Positions 1 to 9,541 of a stretch of DNA of 64,000 nt are shown here, one piece after another. The notes under the pieces are model-generated. The model searched no databases, was not told the DNA's origin, and worked only from the letters and a program-made list of their open reading frames with translations. The stretch is from contig NZ_JABVXF010000001.1 in NCBI RefSeq assembly GCF_013349995.1, positions 62,001 to 126,000 on the forward strand, given 5' to 3'. Each line of letters starts with the position of its first letter. The stretch's first letter is position 1. A program made the position numbers and the translations under genes. The stretch is from Pseudoalteromonas sp. 0303 (GTDB taxonomy: Bacteria; Pseudomonadota; Gammaproteobacteria; Enterobacterales; Alteromonadaceae).

Positions 1-1
1 T

Positions 2-1123
2 GCCGCAATGAAATTGGGGCAGTTGCTATCCATGGATAGTGGCGAATTACTTACTCCTGAGCTATCTGCAATTTTAGCAAGGCTGCGTTCAGAAGCGACA
101 GCTATGCCACAAAAGCAGCTAGTTAAAGTAATGCGTGAGCATTGGGGTGATGCGTGGCTAGAGCAATTATCGCATTTTGAACTTAGACCATTTGCTGCGG
201 CATCAATAGGGCAAATGCATATTGCTTATCGAGAATCGGGCGAAAAGTTAGCAGTTAAAGTGCAATACCCAGGTATTGCAAAAGGCATTGCCAGTGATAT
301 TGATAACTTAGCTTACCTTCTGAAGCTCAGTGGCTTATTACCCAAAGAGGTAGAAATACAGCCTCTTATCGATGAAGCAAAACAACAGCTTATAAACGAA
401 GCTGACTACGAATTAGAAGCTAATCATTTAAAACGCTACAGCGAGTGTTTAAAGGATGACGACAATTACCTTATTCCTAATGTGGTAGATTCGCTTAGTT
501 CTTCTCAAGTTCTAGTAATGAGTTTTGTTGAAGGACAAGAGCTAGATGAACTGGCAAACACAGAGCAAGCGCTACGTAATAAAGCGGTTGAACAGTTACT
601 CAGCCTATTTTTACGTGAATTATTTAGTTTTAAACTAGTTCAAACAGATCCAAACTTTGCTAATTATCAATATCAAATCGGCAATCAACGCTTAGTACTT
701 TTAGATTTTGGCGCCACCCGCGAACTACCTCAGCATATTAGTGATGGTTACTTACAGTTAATATCTGGAGCGATTAGTAACAACAGAGCAGGTGTTGCAA
801 CAGCAGCACAGCAAATTGGCTATTTTCAACAAGGGCTTGCTCAAGAATATATAGATAATGTCGTCGATATATTTCTACTCGCCTGCGAGCCACTGCGCCA
901 CCAAGGTGAGTATGATTTTGCGAATAGCGACTTACCAAAACGTATTAAAGAACTCGGCCTTAAAATGAGCACCGCCTCAGAACATTGGCACGCACCACCC
1001 GTGGATGCTCTGTTCGTACACAGAAAACTAGCAGGCCTGTTTTTAATCGCTGCAAAGCTAAGTGCAAAAGTGAATGTGAACAGTATTTTTAAGGAGTTTA
1101 AAGTACAGAGGGATAAAGAATAG
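2..1123 (+). CDS. ABC1/AarF (UbiB-like) atypical kinase family protein, 5' truncated by window edge
   Basis: The reading frame is open to the left edge, and the first in-frame ATG (position 8) is internal to the family's conserved KxGQ motif (MKLGQL), so the true start lies outside the window. The Ala-rich loop that replaces the kinase P-loop (AAAS, residues 63-66 from that ATG), the VAIE-like lysine strand (VKVQYPG, 83-89), the catalytic-loop-like DPNFANY (214-220) and the metal-binding LLDFGA (231-236) are all present. Family members are ATPases or atypical kinases linked to ubiquinone synthesis or lipid homeostasis. The gene is not in a ubiE/ubiJ context here, so I do not call it ubiB. Confidence 0.85.
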   Translation, partial: AAMKLGQLLSMDSGELLTPELSAILARLRSEATAMPQKQLVKVMREHWGDAWLEQLSHFELRPFAAASIGQMHIAYRESGEKLAVKVQYPGIAKGIASDIDNLAYLLKLSGLLPKEVEIQPLIDEAKQQLINEADYELEANHLKRYSECLKDDDNYLIPNVVDSLSSSQVLVMSFVEGQELDELANTEQALRNKAVEQLLSLFLRELFSFKLVQTDPNFANYQYQIGNQRLVLLDFGATRELPQHISDGYLQLISGAISNNRAGVATAAQQIGYFQQGLAQEYIDNVVDIFLLACEPLRHQGEYDFANSDLPKRIKELGLKMSTASEHWHAPPVDALFVHRKLAGLFLIAAKLSAKVNVNSIFKEFKVQRDKE

Positions 1124-1148
1124 AACAGAGTTTGGGGTAGAGAAAAAA

Positions 1149-1225
1149 TGGTCGGCATAGCAGGATTTGAACCTGCGACCCCTGACACCCCATGACAGTG
1201 CGCTACCAAGCTGCGCTATATGCCG
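1149..1225 (-). tRNA. tRNA-Pro(GGG)
   Basis: The reverse strand folds as a 77-nt tRNA with encoded CCA (1149-1151), discriminator A and acceptor arms CGGCATA/TATGCCG. The anticodon loop carries GGG and the D-loop and T-arm match the Escherichia coli proL type. A T-run follows immediately on the minus strand and probably terminates transcription. The gene points toward the end of the upstream kinase-like gene. Confidence 0.95.
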
Positions 1226-1330
1226 ACGTTGCAAGCCATAGTACGGCTTTTTTTATAAAAATCAATATCTCCGCTGTTCGATTGCTTGTTAATTGTTCAG
1301 GCAATCGGTATTAAATCAATGGGCTAGAGG

Positions 1331-1948
1331 TTAATCTAGCCAATCGTTGATCGTTTTGTACATAAAGTCGCGTATTAATGGTTGAGCATCGGCATTAGGG
1401 TGCAGGTTATCGTTTTGCATAAGTTCTGGACGGCCTGCAATGCTAAGCATGAAAAAGGGCATGAGCTCAGAATCTGTTTCATCGGCAATGGTTTTAAAGC
1501 TATCGGTGAAAAGTTTGGTATAACGCGGGCCATAGTTTGGTGGAATTTGTACTTCCATAACGGCGGTTTTCGCCCCGATTTGTTGGCTTTTTGTTATTAA
1601 ATCACGTAGGTTAGCTTGTAGGCGTTTAATAGGGAAACCTCGTAAACCATCGTTTCCGCCAAGCTCAATGAGTACATGAGTGGGTTCAAATTCGCTCAGT
1701 AACGCGTCGAGTCGTCTTAGGGCACCGCCTGTGGTTTCACCGCTAATACTGGCGTTTACTAGGTATACAGATTGGTCTTTTTCATCGTACTTATCTTGTA
1801 ACAATTTAACCCAGCCTTGCTCTTGTTTAAGACCGTAAGCGGCGCTTAAACTGTCACCTAAAATTAAAATTGTGTTGTCAGCTGCTGCCGTAAGTGGTTT
1901 GATTACTAACAGTAAAACGAATATAAAACGTAGGATTGGATGCATCAT
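1331..1948 (-). CDS. tesA: TesA-like multifunctional acyl-CoA thioesterase / arylesterase / lysophospholipase L1
   Basis: This 205-aa protein has an N-terminal signal peptide (hydrophobic residues 6-22 ending in AAA), so it is probably periplasmic. SGNH-hydrolase blocks are visible: GDSLS (31-35, nucleophile Ser33), a Gly-Asn block GGND (97-100), and the C-terminal Asp180/His183 pair (DNLHP). The length matches the family. It is divergent from ybbA with the two starts overlapping by a few bases, the same tesA<>ybbA-ybbP arrangement as in E. coli, so the two units share a control region. A GGCTAGA/TCTAGCC hairpin overlaps the stop codon but lacks a good U-run. Confidence 0.93.
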   Translation of the reverse strand: MMHPILRFIFVLLLVIKPLTAAADNTILILGDSLSAAYGLKQEQGWVKLLQDKYDEKDQSVYLVNASISGETTGGALRRLDALLSEFEPTHVLIELGGNDGLRGFPIKRLQANLRDLITKSQQIGAKTAVMEVQIPPNYGPRYTKLFTDSFKTIADETDSELMPFFMLSIAGRPELMQNDNLHPNADAQPLIRDFMYKTINDWLD

Positions 1949-2668
1949 ATGTCAGCGCTTTCTCAATTAAACATCATTCAAGTTAAAGGACTTTCTAAAA
2001 CGGTCACCACGGTTGAGGGCGACCTGACCATCCTCAGTGACATCAGCTTTAATGTCAAGTCGGGCGACTCAGTTGCTGTAGTAGGCACCTCTGGTTCGGG
2101 TAAGTCTACTTTATTAAGTTTATTAGCAGGCCTTGACCAATCTACCGGCGGTAGTATCCATTTAGATGGAGCCGCATTACACGAATTAGATGAAGAAGCA
2201 CGCGCAGCACTTCGCGCTGAAAAAGTAGGTTTTGTATTTCAGTCTTTCATGCTTGTACAAAGCTTAACAGCCCTTGAAAACGTAATGCTTCCTGCTGAAC
2301 TTGCGGGTAGTAAAGACGCTAAACAACAAGCACTTGAGCTACTTGAAAAAGTAGGTTTGAGTCATCGCGTGGGTCATTACCCATCGCAATTATCTGGTGG
2401 TGAGCAGCAACGTGTAGCAATTGCGCGTGCATTTATTGGCACACCGAAAATTTTATTTGCCGATGAACCGTCAGCGAACCTAGATAGCAAAAACGGTAAG
2501 TTAATTGAGTCTTTATTATTTGAACTAAATAAAGAGCACGGCACGACACTTATTTTAGTAACCCATGATGAGCAGCTTGCACAAAAGTGTCAGCAGATTT
2601 TACATATTGAAGCAGGGCAGTTAGTTACTGTAAAAGAAAGCGAAGGAGTGCAAGCGAATGTGGGCTAA
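1940..2668 (+). CDS. ybbA: ABC transporter ATP-binding protein (YbbA-type, LolD-like)
   Basis: This is an ATPase subunit of a MacB/LolD-type exporter. It shows Walker A GTSGSGKST (49-57), a Q-loop (VFQSF), the signature LSGGEQQR (151-158), Walker B ILFADEP (171-177) and the H-loop VTHDE. Two starts are possible: ATG 1940, with AGGA four bases upstream, or ATG 1949, which avoids overlap with the divergent tesA start. I keep 1940. The 3' end overlaps the permease gene by 11 nt, so the two are translationally coupled. In E. coli the pair is of uncertain substrate, and the shared control region with the periplasmic esterase suggests lipid-related export. Confidence 0.9.
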   Translation: MHHMSALSQLNIIQVKGLSKTVTTVEGDLTILSDISFNVKSGDSVAVVGTSGSGKSTLLSLLAGLDQSTGGSIHLDGAALHELDEEARAALRAEKVGFVFQSFMLVQSLTALENVMLPAELAGSKDAKQQALELLEKVGLSHRVGHYPSQLSGGEQQRVAIARAFIGTPKILFADEPSANLDSKNGKLIESLLFELNKEHGTTLILVTHDEQLAQKCQQILHIEAGQLVTVKESEGVQANVG

Positions 2669-5159
2669 ATTAGCACTAAAACTGTTTTCACGTGAGTTTA
2701 AGCGTGGCGAATTAACAGTGATCAGTGCAGCAATAGCCTTAGCTGTGCTCACTGTTTTAACACTGTCTATGGTTACCGACCGAATTGGTCAAAGTATTGA
2801 AGAAAAAAGCAGTGCTTTTATTGCTGCTGATCGCGTTTTAGCGAGTAACCATGCTTTACCTCTTGAGTTTTTAGAAAAAGCCAACCAAGATAACTTACGC
2901 ACCGCTAAAATAACTTACTTCGACACCATGCTATTTGCTGGTGAAGAAATGCAGCTTGGCTCGGTTAAAGCGGTATCAAATACCTATCCGTTAAAAGGTG
3001 AGTTAAAAGTAAAAACCAGCCTGACTGACCAACCAGAAGTAACAACCGACATTCCAAGTCGTGGTGAAGTGTGGTTAAGTGAGTCTGTGTTTTATGCGCT
3101 AAACATTAAAGTGGGCGATAAAGTAGAGCTTGGCGCTGCTACGTTTACGGCTAGTCATGTTGTAGCCGAAGAGCCAGATGCACCGTTTAATGTGTTTTCA
3201 AGCAGCCAGCGAATCTTAATCAATGAAGCAGACATTGCTGTAACAGAGGTAATTCAGCCGGGCAGCCGGGTGTTTTATCGTCAACTTTATGCTGGCGACA
3301 AAGACAATTTAGATACCTTTTATGCGTGGTTAAAACCACAAATGAAAGAAAATCAACGTTGGTATGGTGTTAAAGACCGCCAGTCACCTATTTCTAATAG
3401 TTTAAATCGTGCCGAAAGCTATTTATTGCTAGCTGGTTTGCTAGGCATTATTTTAGCTGCTGTAGCTATTGCGGTATCGGCAAAACGTTATTGTGAGCGT
3501 CAGTACGACCCTGTTGCTATGATGAAAACGCTGGGCGGTAGTCGCTCGATGATCCGTAAAATCTATTTATTACATTTGAGCCTTGTATGTTCAATGTCGG
3601 TGATTGTCGGTTTACTGATTGGTTATGGTTTACAAGCGGTTGCCACGAATTATTTGGCACAAACCATGGGCACAGCACTGCCGAGCGCATCGGCAAAACC
3701 TTGGATCATTGCGATCAGCACAGGTGTGATTTGTGCGGTTATGTTTTCAATTAAACCGCTACTCGATTTATTTGATATTCCGCCGCTACGTGTACTTCGC
3801 CGTAACTTAGGCGACCGTTTATTAGTAAGTAAAGTGCACCTTACTATGTCGGCGCTTACTGTGTTTTTACTGATGTGGTTATTTAGTAACAACATCAAAA
3901 TTAGTGCAATTTTATTCCTTTCGACGGCATTTTTAATAGCTGTGTTATTTGGCTTATCAAAGGTTATTTTTGGTGGTGGCCGCAAACTTGGCTTGAGTCC
4001 GGGCAATAGTTGGTCATTGGCGATTGCGTCAATTCAAAAGCGTGCCAATGTGAATGCTGTTCAATTAATTAGCTTTGCTTTGGCTATCAAGCTATTACTG
4101 TTTTTAATTGTACTTAAGAACGACATGATTTCGGATTGGCAGTCTCAGCTTCCTGAAAATGCACCTAATTCATTTTTAGTGAACATTACTGAGCAAGAGT
4201 TAGAGCCCATTACTAGCTTCTTAGCGCAAAACGATATGCCAACGTCTGATTTCTATCCGGTTGTGCGTGGTCGTGTAAACGCCGTAAATGGTGAGTTGGT
4301 TGCCCGCGAAGTATCGCAAGAAGACAACGAAAAGAAAGACGAAGAAGCCCGCTCTGGTATTGGCCGTGAGTTAAACCTAACTTGGCGTAAAGACTTGCCT
4401 AATCAAAACGAGCTTATCGACGGTACATGGTTTAGCGAAGACTCAGTAGCCGAGGCGTCGGTAGAAGAGTCGATGCTTGAACGCCTTGATGTACAAATTG
4501 GCGATACGCTTACTTTCTTAATTGGTGCGCAGTCGTTTGACGCAAAAATTACCAGTGTGCGTAAGGTTAATTGGACCACACTTAAACCTAACTTCTTTAT
4601 TATTTTGAGCCCTGACGTGCTTTCGAGTTTTCCTGCTACTTATATTTCATCAGTGAATGTAAAAGCAGAGAAAAAACGAGAGTTTAATGAGCTAATGCGT
4701 CAATACCCAACGGTTAACGTGATAGATGTTGAGAGTTTCATTAAACAAATTCGCTCAACCATAGAGCAAGTATCGCTAGCGATTGGCTTTGTACTAGCGA
4801 TTGTGGTTGCCTGTGGCGCTTTAGTACTTATTTCACAAGTGCAAGCAAGTTTAGGCGAGCGAATGCAAGAGATTGTCATTTTGCGAACTTTAGGTGCGAA
4901 AGGGCGCTTAATTAAAAATGCCACCTTATATGAGTTTTTACTATTAGGCGTTACTGCAGGTTTAGTCGCTGCCATTGTCAGTGACATCGCTCTGTTAATA
5001 GTGCAAAAACAAATGTTCGATTTAGCAGGTAAGTTCCACCCTCACATTTGGGTGATTGGCCCAGCAGTCGGTGGCTTATTCGTGGCATGTTTGGGCTATT
5101 TGATGATAGCCCGCACAATGCGAAAAAATACCCAAGGCTTATTACGCTCACTCGCGTAA
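2658..5159 (+). CDS. ybbP: FtsX-like ABC transporter permease (YbbP-type)
   Basis: This 833-aa membrane protein has an N-terminal transmembrane helix, a large periplasmic domain (about residues 45-240), a first FtsX block of helices (about 255-360), further helices near 390-440, a second periplasmic domain (about 500-690) and a C-terminal FtsX block (about 700-820). It contains the family's conserved MMKTLGGS and ILRTLGAKG cytoplasmic loops. This duplicated FtsX layout is that of YbbP/SalY-type permeases. It overlaps ybbA and ends at a rho-independent terminator. Confidence 0.9.
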   Translation: MWAKLALKLFSREFKRGELTVISAAIALAVLTVLTLSMVTDRIGQSIEEKSSAFIAADRVLASNHALPLEFLEKANQDNLRTAKITYFDTMLFAGEEMQLGSVKAVSNTYPLKGELKVKTSLTDQPEVTTDIPSRGEVWLSESVFYALNIKVGDKVELGAATFTASHVVAEEPDAPFNVFSSSQRILINEADIAVTEVIQPGSRVFYRQLYAGDKDNLDTFYAWLKPQMKENQRWYGVKDRQSPISNSLNRAESYLLLAGLLGIILAAVAIAVSAKRYCERQYDPVAMMKTLGGSRSMIRKIYLLHLSLVCSMSVIVGLLIGYGLQAVATNYLAQTMGTALPSASAKPWIIAISTGVICAVMFSIKPLLDLFDIPPLRVLRRNLGDRLLVSKVHLTMSALTVFLLMWLFSNNIKISAILFLSTAFLIAVLFGLSKVIFGGGRKLGLSPGNSWSLAIASIQKRANVNAVQLISFALAIKLLLFLIVLKNDMISDWQSQLPENAPNSFLVNITEQELEPITSFLAQNDMPTSDFYPVVRGRVNAVNGELVAREVSQEDNEKKDEEARSGIGRELNLTWRKDLPNQNELIDGTWFSEDSVAEASVEESMLERLDVQIGDTLTFLIGAQSFDAKITSVRKVNWTTLKPNFFIILSPDVLSSFPATYISSVNVKAEKKREFNELMRQYPTVNVIDVESFIKQIRSTIEQVSLAIGFVLAIVVACGALVLISQVQASLGERMQEIVILRTLGAKGRLIKNATLYEFLLLGVTAGLVAAIVSDIALLIVQKQMFDLAGKFHPHIWVIGPAVGGLFVACLGYLMIARTMRKNTQGLLRSLA

Positions 5160-5185
5160 ATGTCTTAATTAAATGTTGGCTATAA

Positions 5186-5211
5186 AATGCTCGCAATTGC
5201 GGGCATTTTTT
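5186..5211 (+). terminator. Rho-independent terminator of ybbA-ybbP
   Basis: A 9-bp stem AATGCTCGC/GCGGGCATT (one G·U) with an AATT loop is followed by six T residues. It starts about 26 bases after the ybbP stop. Confidence 0.85.
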
Positions 5212-5297
5212 ATGAATTGCAATTGGTTACTGGTAATTTATACAGTGCTCTGGCATTATTAACCGCAGATAATAATGATAATAGACGGTTCAGTTAG

Positions 5298-5822
5298 TTG
5301 GCGATTATTTTAGGGATTGATCCTGGTTCACGATTAACAGGGTACGGCGTGATTGCTCACCAAGGTGCTAAGTTCACTTATTTAGGTAGTGGCTGCATTA
5401 AATTAGCCGATCACGATTTTCCGGTACGCTTAAAAATGATTTACCAAGGGATCAGTCAATTGGTAGAGCAATTCTCACCAGACAGTTTTGCTATCGAAAA
5501 AGTGTTTATGGCACACAACCCAGACTCAGCGCTTAAGCTCGGTCAAGCACGTGGCGCTGCTATCGTTGGCGCTTCAATGGCAGAGCTGCCAGTTTATGAA
5601 TATTCAGCTAGGCAAATTAAGCAGGCCGTTGTAGGTAATGGCGGCGCCGATAAGTCTCAAGTACAGCATATGGTTAAAAACATTTTAAAGCTGCCTGGTA
5701 CCCCTCAAGCCGATGCCGCAGATGCCTTAGCAATTGCTATTTGTCATGCTCACTCAGAACAAAATTTAATAAAACTTGCGGGCAGTGCGAGCAAAACCGT
5801 AAGAGGAAGATTAAGGAAGTAA
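5298..5822 (+). CDS. ruvC: Crossover junction endodeoxyribonuclease RuvC
   Basis: RuvC resolves Holliday junctions. The catalytic acidic residues are visible: Asp8 (GIDPGS), Glu67 (AIEKVF), Asp139 and Asp142 (ADAADAL). The start is TTG at 5298; it gives the family N-terminus [11 protein letters not shown], and no in-frame ATG fits. It is followed one base later by ruvA and then ruvB, forming a complete ruvCAB operon. Length (174 aa) is normal. Confidence 0.97.
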   Translation: MAIILGIDPGSRLTGYGVIAHQGAKFTYLGSGCIKLADHDFPVRLKMIYQGISQLVEQFSPDSFAIEKVFMAHNPDSALKLGQARGAAIVGASMAELPVYEYSARQIKQAVVGNGGADKSQVQHMVKNILKLPGTPQADAADALAIAICHAHSEQNLIKLAGSASKTVRGRLRK

Positions 5823-5823
5823 T

Positions 5824-6444
5824 ATGATTGGTCGATTAAATGGCTTACTAGTAGAAAAACAGCCGCCAGAAATTCTTATTGAAGTAAGTGGTGTAGGCTA
5901 CGAAGTGCAAATGCCGATGACCTGCTTTTATGATTTACCGGCAGTGGGTGAACAAGCGGTTATTTATACCCATTTTGTGGTGCGTGAAGATGCCCAGCTA
6001 TTATTTGGCTTTAACAACAAAACCGAACGCGCTTTATTTAGAGAGCTTTTAAAAGCTAATGGTGTTGGGCCAAAACTTGGTCTAGCTATTTTATCCGGTA
6101 TGTCGGCGCAGCAATTTGTAAGTTGTGTTAATAATGAAGATGCAACAACACTGGTAAAATTGCCGGGTGTTGGTAAAAAAACGGCTGAGCGTTTAGTGCT
6201 CGAAATGAAAGACAGACTCAAAGATTGGGGTAATGACTTATTTACACCATTTAGCGATAATGCCGTCATTGAGCCATCAAGTGATGATACTCTAGTGGCA
6301 AATAATGCTGCCGATGATGCAGTATCAGCACTTGTGGCACTAGGCTATAAGCTACCGCAAGCACAAAAAGCGGTTAAAGCAGTGAACAAACCAGATATGA
6401 CGACCGAGGTTCTAATTAAAGAAGCTCTAAAATCAATGTTGTGA
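5824..6444 (+). CDS. ruvA: Holliday junction branch migration protein RuvA
   Basis: This 206-aa DNA-binding subunit of the RuvAB motor starts with MIGRLNGLL and the OB-fold domain I. The helix-hairpin-helix domain II contains the paired [11 protein letters not shown] (about residue 80) and [10 protein letters not shown] (about 115) motifs. A linker and the domain III that contacts RuvB (about 157-206) follow. The start lies one base beyond the ruvC stop and ruvB follows after 7 nt. Confidence 0.97.
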   Translation: MIGRLNGLLVEKQPPEILIEVSGVGYEVQMPMTCFYDLPAVGEQAVIYTHFVVREDAQLLFGFNNKTERALFRELLKANGVGPKLGLAILSGMSAQQFVSCVNNEDATTLVKLPGVGKKTAERLVLEMKDRLKDWGNDLFTPFSDNAVIEPSSDDTLVANNAADDAVSALVALGYKLPQAQKAVKAVNKPDMTTEVLIKEALKSML

Positions 6445-6451
6445 GTAAACC

Positions 6452-7456
6452 ATGATTGAAGCAGATCGCTTAATAGATGCGAGTGAACAAAGTAACGAAG
6501 ACAGTGTTGATCGTGCCATACGACCAAAGCTGTTAACCGATTACACAGGCCAGCCGCATGTTAAGCAACAAATGGAAATTTTTATCGAGGCAGCTCGCCA
6601 CCGTGGCGAAGCGCTGGATCATTTATTAATATTTGGTCCACCGGGTCTTGGTAAAACCACACTTGCAAATATTGTTGCCAACGAGCTTAACGTTAATATT
6701 AAAACAACGTCGGGGCCAGTACTCGAAAAAGCAGGCGATTTAGCTGCGCTTTTAACGAACCTTGAGGAAGGCGACGTACTGTTTATTGACGAAATACACC
6801 GTTTGAGCCCGCAAGTCGAAGAGATTTTGTATCCCGCAATGGAAGATTATCAGCTGGATATTATGATAGGTGAGGGCCCCGCAGCGCGCTCTATAAAGCT
6901 TGATTTGCCGCCATTTACTTTAATTGGTGCAACTACTCGTGCTGGCTCACTCACCTCACCACTTAGAGACCGTTTTGGTATTGTTCAGCGATTAGAGTTT
7001 TATTCTGTTGAAGACTTAGCAAAAATTGTTGCTCGCTCAGCAAGCTTTTTAGACTTAACCATGTGTGATGAAGGTGCAACCGAAATCGCCAAGCGTTCAC
7101 GCGGTACACCGCGCATAGCAAACCGTTTATTACGCCGCGTTCGTGATTACACCCAAGTGAAATCAGACGGTAAAGTGAATGCTACAGTTGCAGAGCAAGC
7201 CCTCGATATGATTGATGTCGATAAAAGCGGTTTTGACTACATGGATAGAAAATACTTGCTAGCTATTATCGAAAAATTTATGGGCGGCCCAGTTGGCCTT
7301 GATAACCTAGCGGCTGCAATTGGCGAAGAAAAAGAAACCATTGAAGATGTGATAGAGCCGTTCTTAATTCAACAAGGCTTTATTCAGCGTACCCCACGCG
7401 GACGACTCGTTTCAGACATTGCTTATTTACACTTTGGGCTAACGCCAGAGAAATAA
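6452..7456 (+). CDS. ruvB: Holliday junction ATP-dependent DNA helicase RuvB
   Basis: This is the AAA+ motor of branch migration. It has Walker [10 protein letters not shown] (62-70), Walker B FIDEIH (111-116), sensor 1 (GATTR), the arginine finger (PLRDRFG) and a C-terminal winged helix ending with the RTPRGR motif. The length of 334 aa is standard. It is the last gene of ruvCAB, and a gene-free region of about 970 bp follows. Confidence 0.97.
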   Translation: MIEADRLIDASEQSNEDSVDRAIRPKLLTDYTGQPHVKQQMEIFIEAARHRGEALDHLLIFGPPGLGKTTLANIVANELNVNIKTTSGPVLEKAGDLAALLTNLEEGDVLFIDEIHRLSPQVEEILYPAMEDYQLDIMIGEGPAARSIKLDLPPFTLIGATTRAGSLTSPLRDRFGIVQRLEFYSVEDLAKIVARSASFLDLTMCDEGATEIAKRSRGTPRIANRLLRRVRDYTQVKSDGKVNATVAEQALDMIDVDKSGFDYMDRKYLLAIIEKFMGGPVGLDNLAAAIGEEKETIEDVIEPFLIQQGFIQRTPRGRLVSDIAYLHFGLTPEK

Positions 7457-7549
7457 AAATACCTAAGTTAAGTGTAATATAACAGTATCAAGCAGCTCGA
7501 AAGGGCTGCTTTTAAAAGGTACATTGACTTTATTAAATGGCAAGATAGA

Positions 7550-7639
7550 TTTTACCTTTTACCTTTTACCTTTTACCTTTTACCTTTTACCTTTTACCGC
7601 ATACCGCATACCGCATACCGCATACCGCATACCGCATAC
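7550..7639. repeat. Two abutting heptanucleotide tandem repeats
   Basis: Seven perfect copies of TTTTACC (7550-7598) run directly into five copies of GCATACC plus a partial sixth (7599-7639). Both units share the 3' portion TACC, suggesting the second array arose from the first or that slippage happened at a mosaic unit. The tract is intergenic, about 95 bases after ruvB, and is likely length-variable between strains. Confidence 0.97.
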
Positions 7640-7715
7640 TCTAAGCCTCATTTAACACCTGTAATTCACATGCTGTTAAGATATCGATAGGTATTCTCAT
7701 GACGTTTGTGTAGGC

Positions 7716-7896
7716 AAAAAAAAGCCCGCATAAGGATGCGGGCAAACAACAAGTTGAAGGAAGTAATTCAGGGAACTACGGTCTACTTGAATAAGGTTTT
7801 ATCCCAATTGAAGTAAACCTAGAGCAATACGAAAATTCATATTGCTAAAAACGGAGCTTAATGAAAGAAACTTTCATGAGGTTGCTAGCTCGGTAT
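7716..7896 (-). ncRNA. Putative small RNA (unassigned), own promoter and intrinsic terminator
   Basis: On the minus strand a near-consensus promoter, TTGAAG (7926-7931) and TATCAT (7903-7908) with a 17-bp spacer, predicts a start near 7896. The transcript would contain a TGAAAG/CTTTCA hairpin (from ATGAAAGTTTCTTTCAT), an AGCAATA/TATTGCT hairpin and a strong terminator: 8-bp stem GCCCGCAT/ATGCGGGC (7724-7743) followed by eight U (7716-7723). No ORF longer than about 13 codons fits. I do not recognise the family; it lacks the features of Spot 42, GcvB or 6S that I know. It could also encode a tiny peptide. Confidence 0.55.
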
Positions 7897-8423
7897 AAGT
7901 AAATGATACGCAATGATGGATTTTTCTTCAAACTAGAAAAATTTTATTTTCAGATAAAAAAAACTAATGTGAGCGTAAAATGTAATTGTTTTCTTTTTGT
8001 TCACATTGTGGATATTTTATATTTAAGTTCATGAATGAACGGGTTTTTATAAATTTTACGATCTTTATTCAGGATTAGTTTAAGTATTCTGTAGTAGATT
8101 TGTAAAAGTGCTTTTGGGTGTTTATGCGCTATTTATGAATAAACGCCGTGTTTTTGTCTGTTTTGGTTGCTTTTGAGAGCTATTCTAGTGACTTATTATT
8201 AAGGTGAAAATATGCATAAATGTGGTGTTAAAACTTAATATGGCTAAAAAATAACTAAGCAAATTGCTTTTTACCGTTATTTGCAGCTAATTCACAGCAA
8301 GAGCGTTGTCAGTTCATAATTGACTAGATACACTAGATGTAACTTTTGGCCGCCTTTGTGGTCAATAAATGCAAGTGTAAAAAATATAACAAATTACATA
8401 GAAATCTATTTTAGGAGTTTAAC
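7897..8423. other. AT-rich leader region upstream of tolQ
   Basis: Apart from the small-RNA promoter on the minus strand, no gene is visible here. A possible plus-strand promoter is TTGAGA with a TATTAA-like -10 about 18 bp downstream near 8173-8202. An 8-codon ORF with AAGGTG upstream starts at ATG 8212. Its role is unclear. The tolQ leader appears long. Confidence 0.4.
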
Positions 8424-9128
8424 GTGGGATCAGGGCTTAACTTTTTAGATCTTATTCTAGAAGCCAGTGTACTTGTCCAGCTAGTAATGTTGGCATTAGT
8501 CGGTATGTCGGTAATGTCATGGGCAATTATCTTTCAGCGTAAAAAAGCGATTTCTGATGCACTTAATGGCGCTAAGCGCTTTGAGCAGAAGTTTTGGTCG
8601 GGTATTGACCTAAGTAAATTATATAACGAAGTTTCAGCTCGTCCTGGTGGCGCATCAGGTGTTGAAGCATTATTCGTAGCTGGTTTTAAAGAGTTTGCAC
8701 GTCATAAGAAAAACTCAATACAAAGTGCAAGCATCGTCATGGAAGGCACACATCGTTCAATGCGTGTTGCTTTATCGCGCGAAGTTGAAAAATTAGAATC
8801 AAGTCTATCGTTTTTAGCAACAGTAGGTTCAATCAGCCCTTATATCGGCTTGTTTGGTACGGTATGGGGTATCATGAATGCATTTATTGCGTTAGGTGAA
8901 GTTAAGCAAGCAACGTTACAAATGGTAGCGCCAGGTATTGCTGAAGCACTAATCGCAACAGCAATGGGTTTATTTGCTGCAATTCCTGCCGTTATTGCTT
9001 ACAACCGTTTTGCAAACAAAGTAGAAAAGCTTGAAGGTAATTACATTAACTTCATGGAAGAGTTCGCCAATATTTTACACCGCCAAGCAGCTGCTCAAAT
9101 AGAGGCTAAAGCGAATGTACCAGCGTAA
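8424..9128 (+). CDS. tolQ: Tol-Pal system proton channel subunit TolQ
   Basis: This inner-membrane protein has three transmembrane segments (about residues 10-35, 130-155, 165-195) and the MotA/TolQ/ExbB-type core. Together with TolR it forms the proton-driven stator that energises TolA at the division site. The start is GTG 8424, eight bases after the TTAGGAG ribosome-binding site. It overlaps tolR by 14 nt. The usual upstream ybgC gene is absent here, and ruvB is the previous coding gene. Confidence 0.95.
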   Translation: MGSGLNFLDLILEASVLVQLVMLALVGMSVMSWAIIFQRKKAISDALNGAKRFEQKFWSGIDLSKLYNEVSARPGGASGVEALFVAGFKEFARHKKNSIQSASIVMEGTHRSMRVALSREVEKLESSLSFLATVGSISPYIGLFGTVWGIMNAFIALGEVKQATLQMVAPGIAEALIATAMGLFAAIPAVIAYNRFANKVEKLEGNYINFMEEFANILHRQAAAQIEAKANVPA

Positions 9129-9540
9129 GAAACGTCGCCCAGTAGGTGAGATAAACGTAGTTCCTTACATTGACGTAATGTTGGTACTACTTATTATATT
9201 TATGGCAACTGCGCCACTTATTACTCATGGTGTAAAAGTGGACTTGCCGAAAATGGAAGAGTCTGATCTCGTTGATACTAAAGATACGCCACCTATTATT
9301 GCGTCAATTGATGCTGAAGGTAAGTACTATGTAAGTGTTGGCACAGATCCAGAAGCACCAATGGAAGCGTTGGATGTCGCTGCAGTGATTAAACTTCAGC
9401 TACAAAAAAATCCAGATACACCTGTGATGATCAAAGGTTCTGGCCGTGTTTCTTATCAAGAAGTACTGTTACTTATGGACTTTTTGAAAAATGCCGGTGT
9501 TCCTTCAGTGGGTCTAATGACCGAGTCATTTGAGGGTTAG
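9115..9540 (+). CDS. tolR: Tol-Pal system protein TolR
   Basis: This 141-aa ExbD/TolR protein has one N-terminal transmembrane helix whose conserved aspartate lies in the [15 protein letters not shown] region (about 15-30), followed by a periplasmic domain. The Asp is the proton-carrying residue of the TolQR motor. Start and stop overlap tolQ and abut tolA, as in a coupled operon. Confidence 0.95.
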   Translation: MYQRKKRRPVGEINVVPYIDVMLVLLIIFMATAPLITHGVKVDLPKMEESDLVDTKDTPPIIASIDAEGKYYVSVGTDPEAPMEALDVAAVIKLQLQKNPDTPVMIKGSGRVSYQEVLLLMDFLKNAGVPSVGLMTESFEG

Positions 9541-9541
9541 T

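Noticed and set aside
841..1209. 122-aa minus-strand ORF overlapping tRNA-Pro
   Set aside because: It reads through the tRNA and lies antisense to the kinase-like gene.
7550..7639. Possible CRISPR array
   Set aside because: The units are seven bases long and there are no spacers.
9530..9541. Upstream TTG start for tolA
   Set aside because: ATG 9542 gives the family N-terminus and directly follows the tolR stop.
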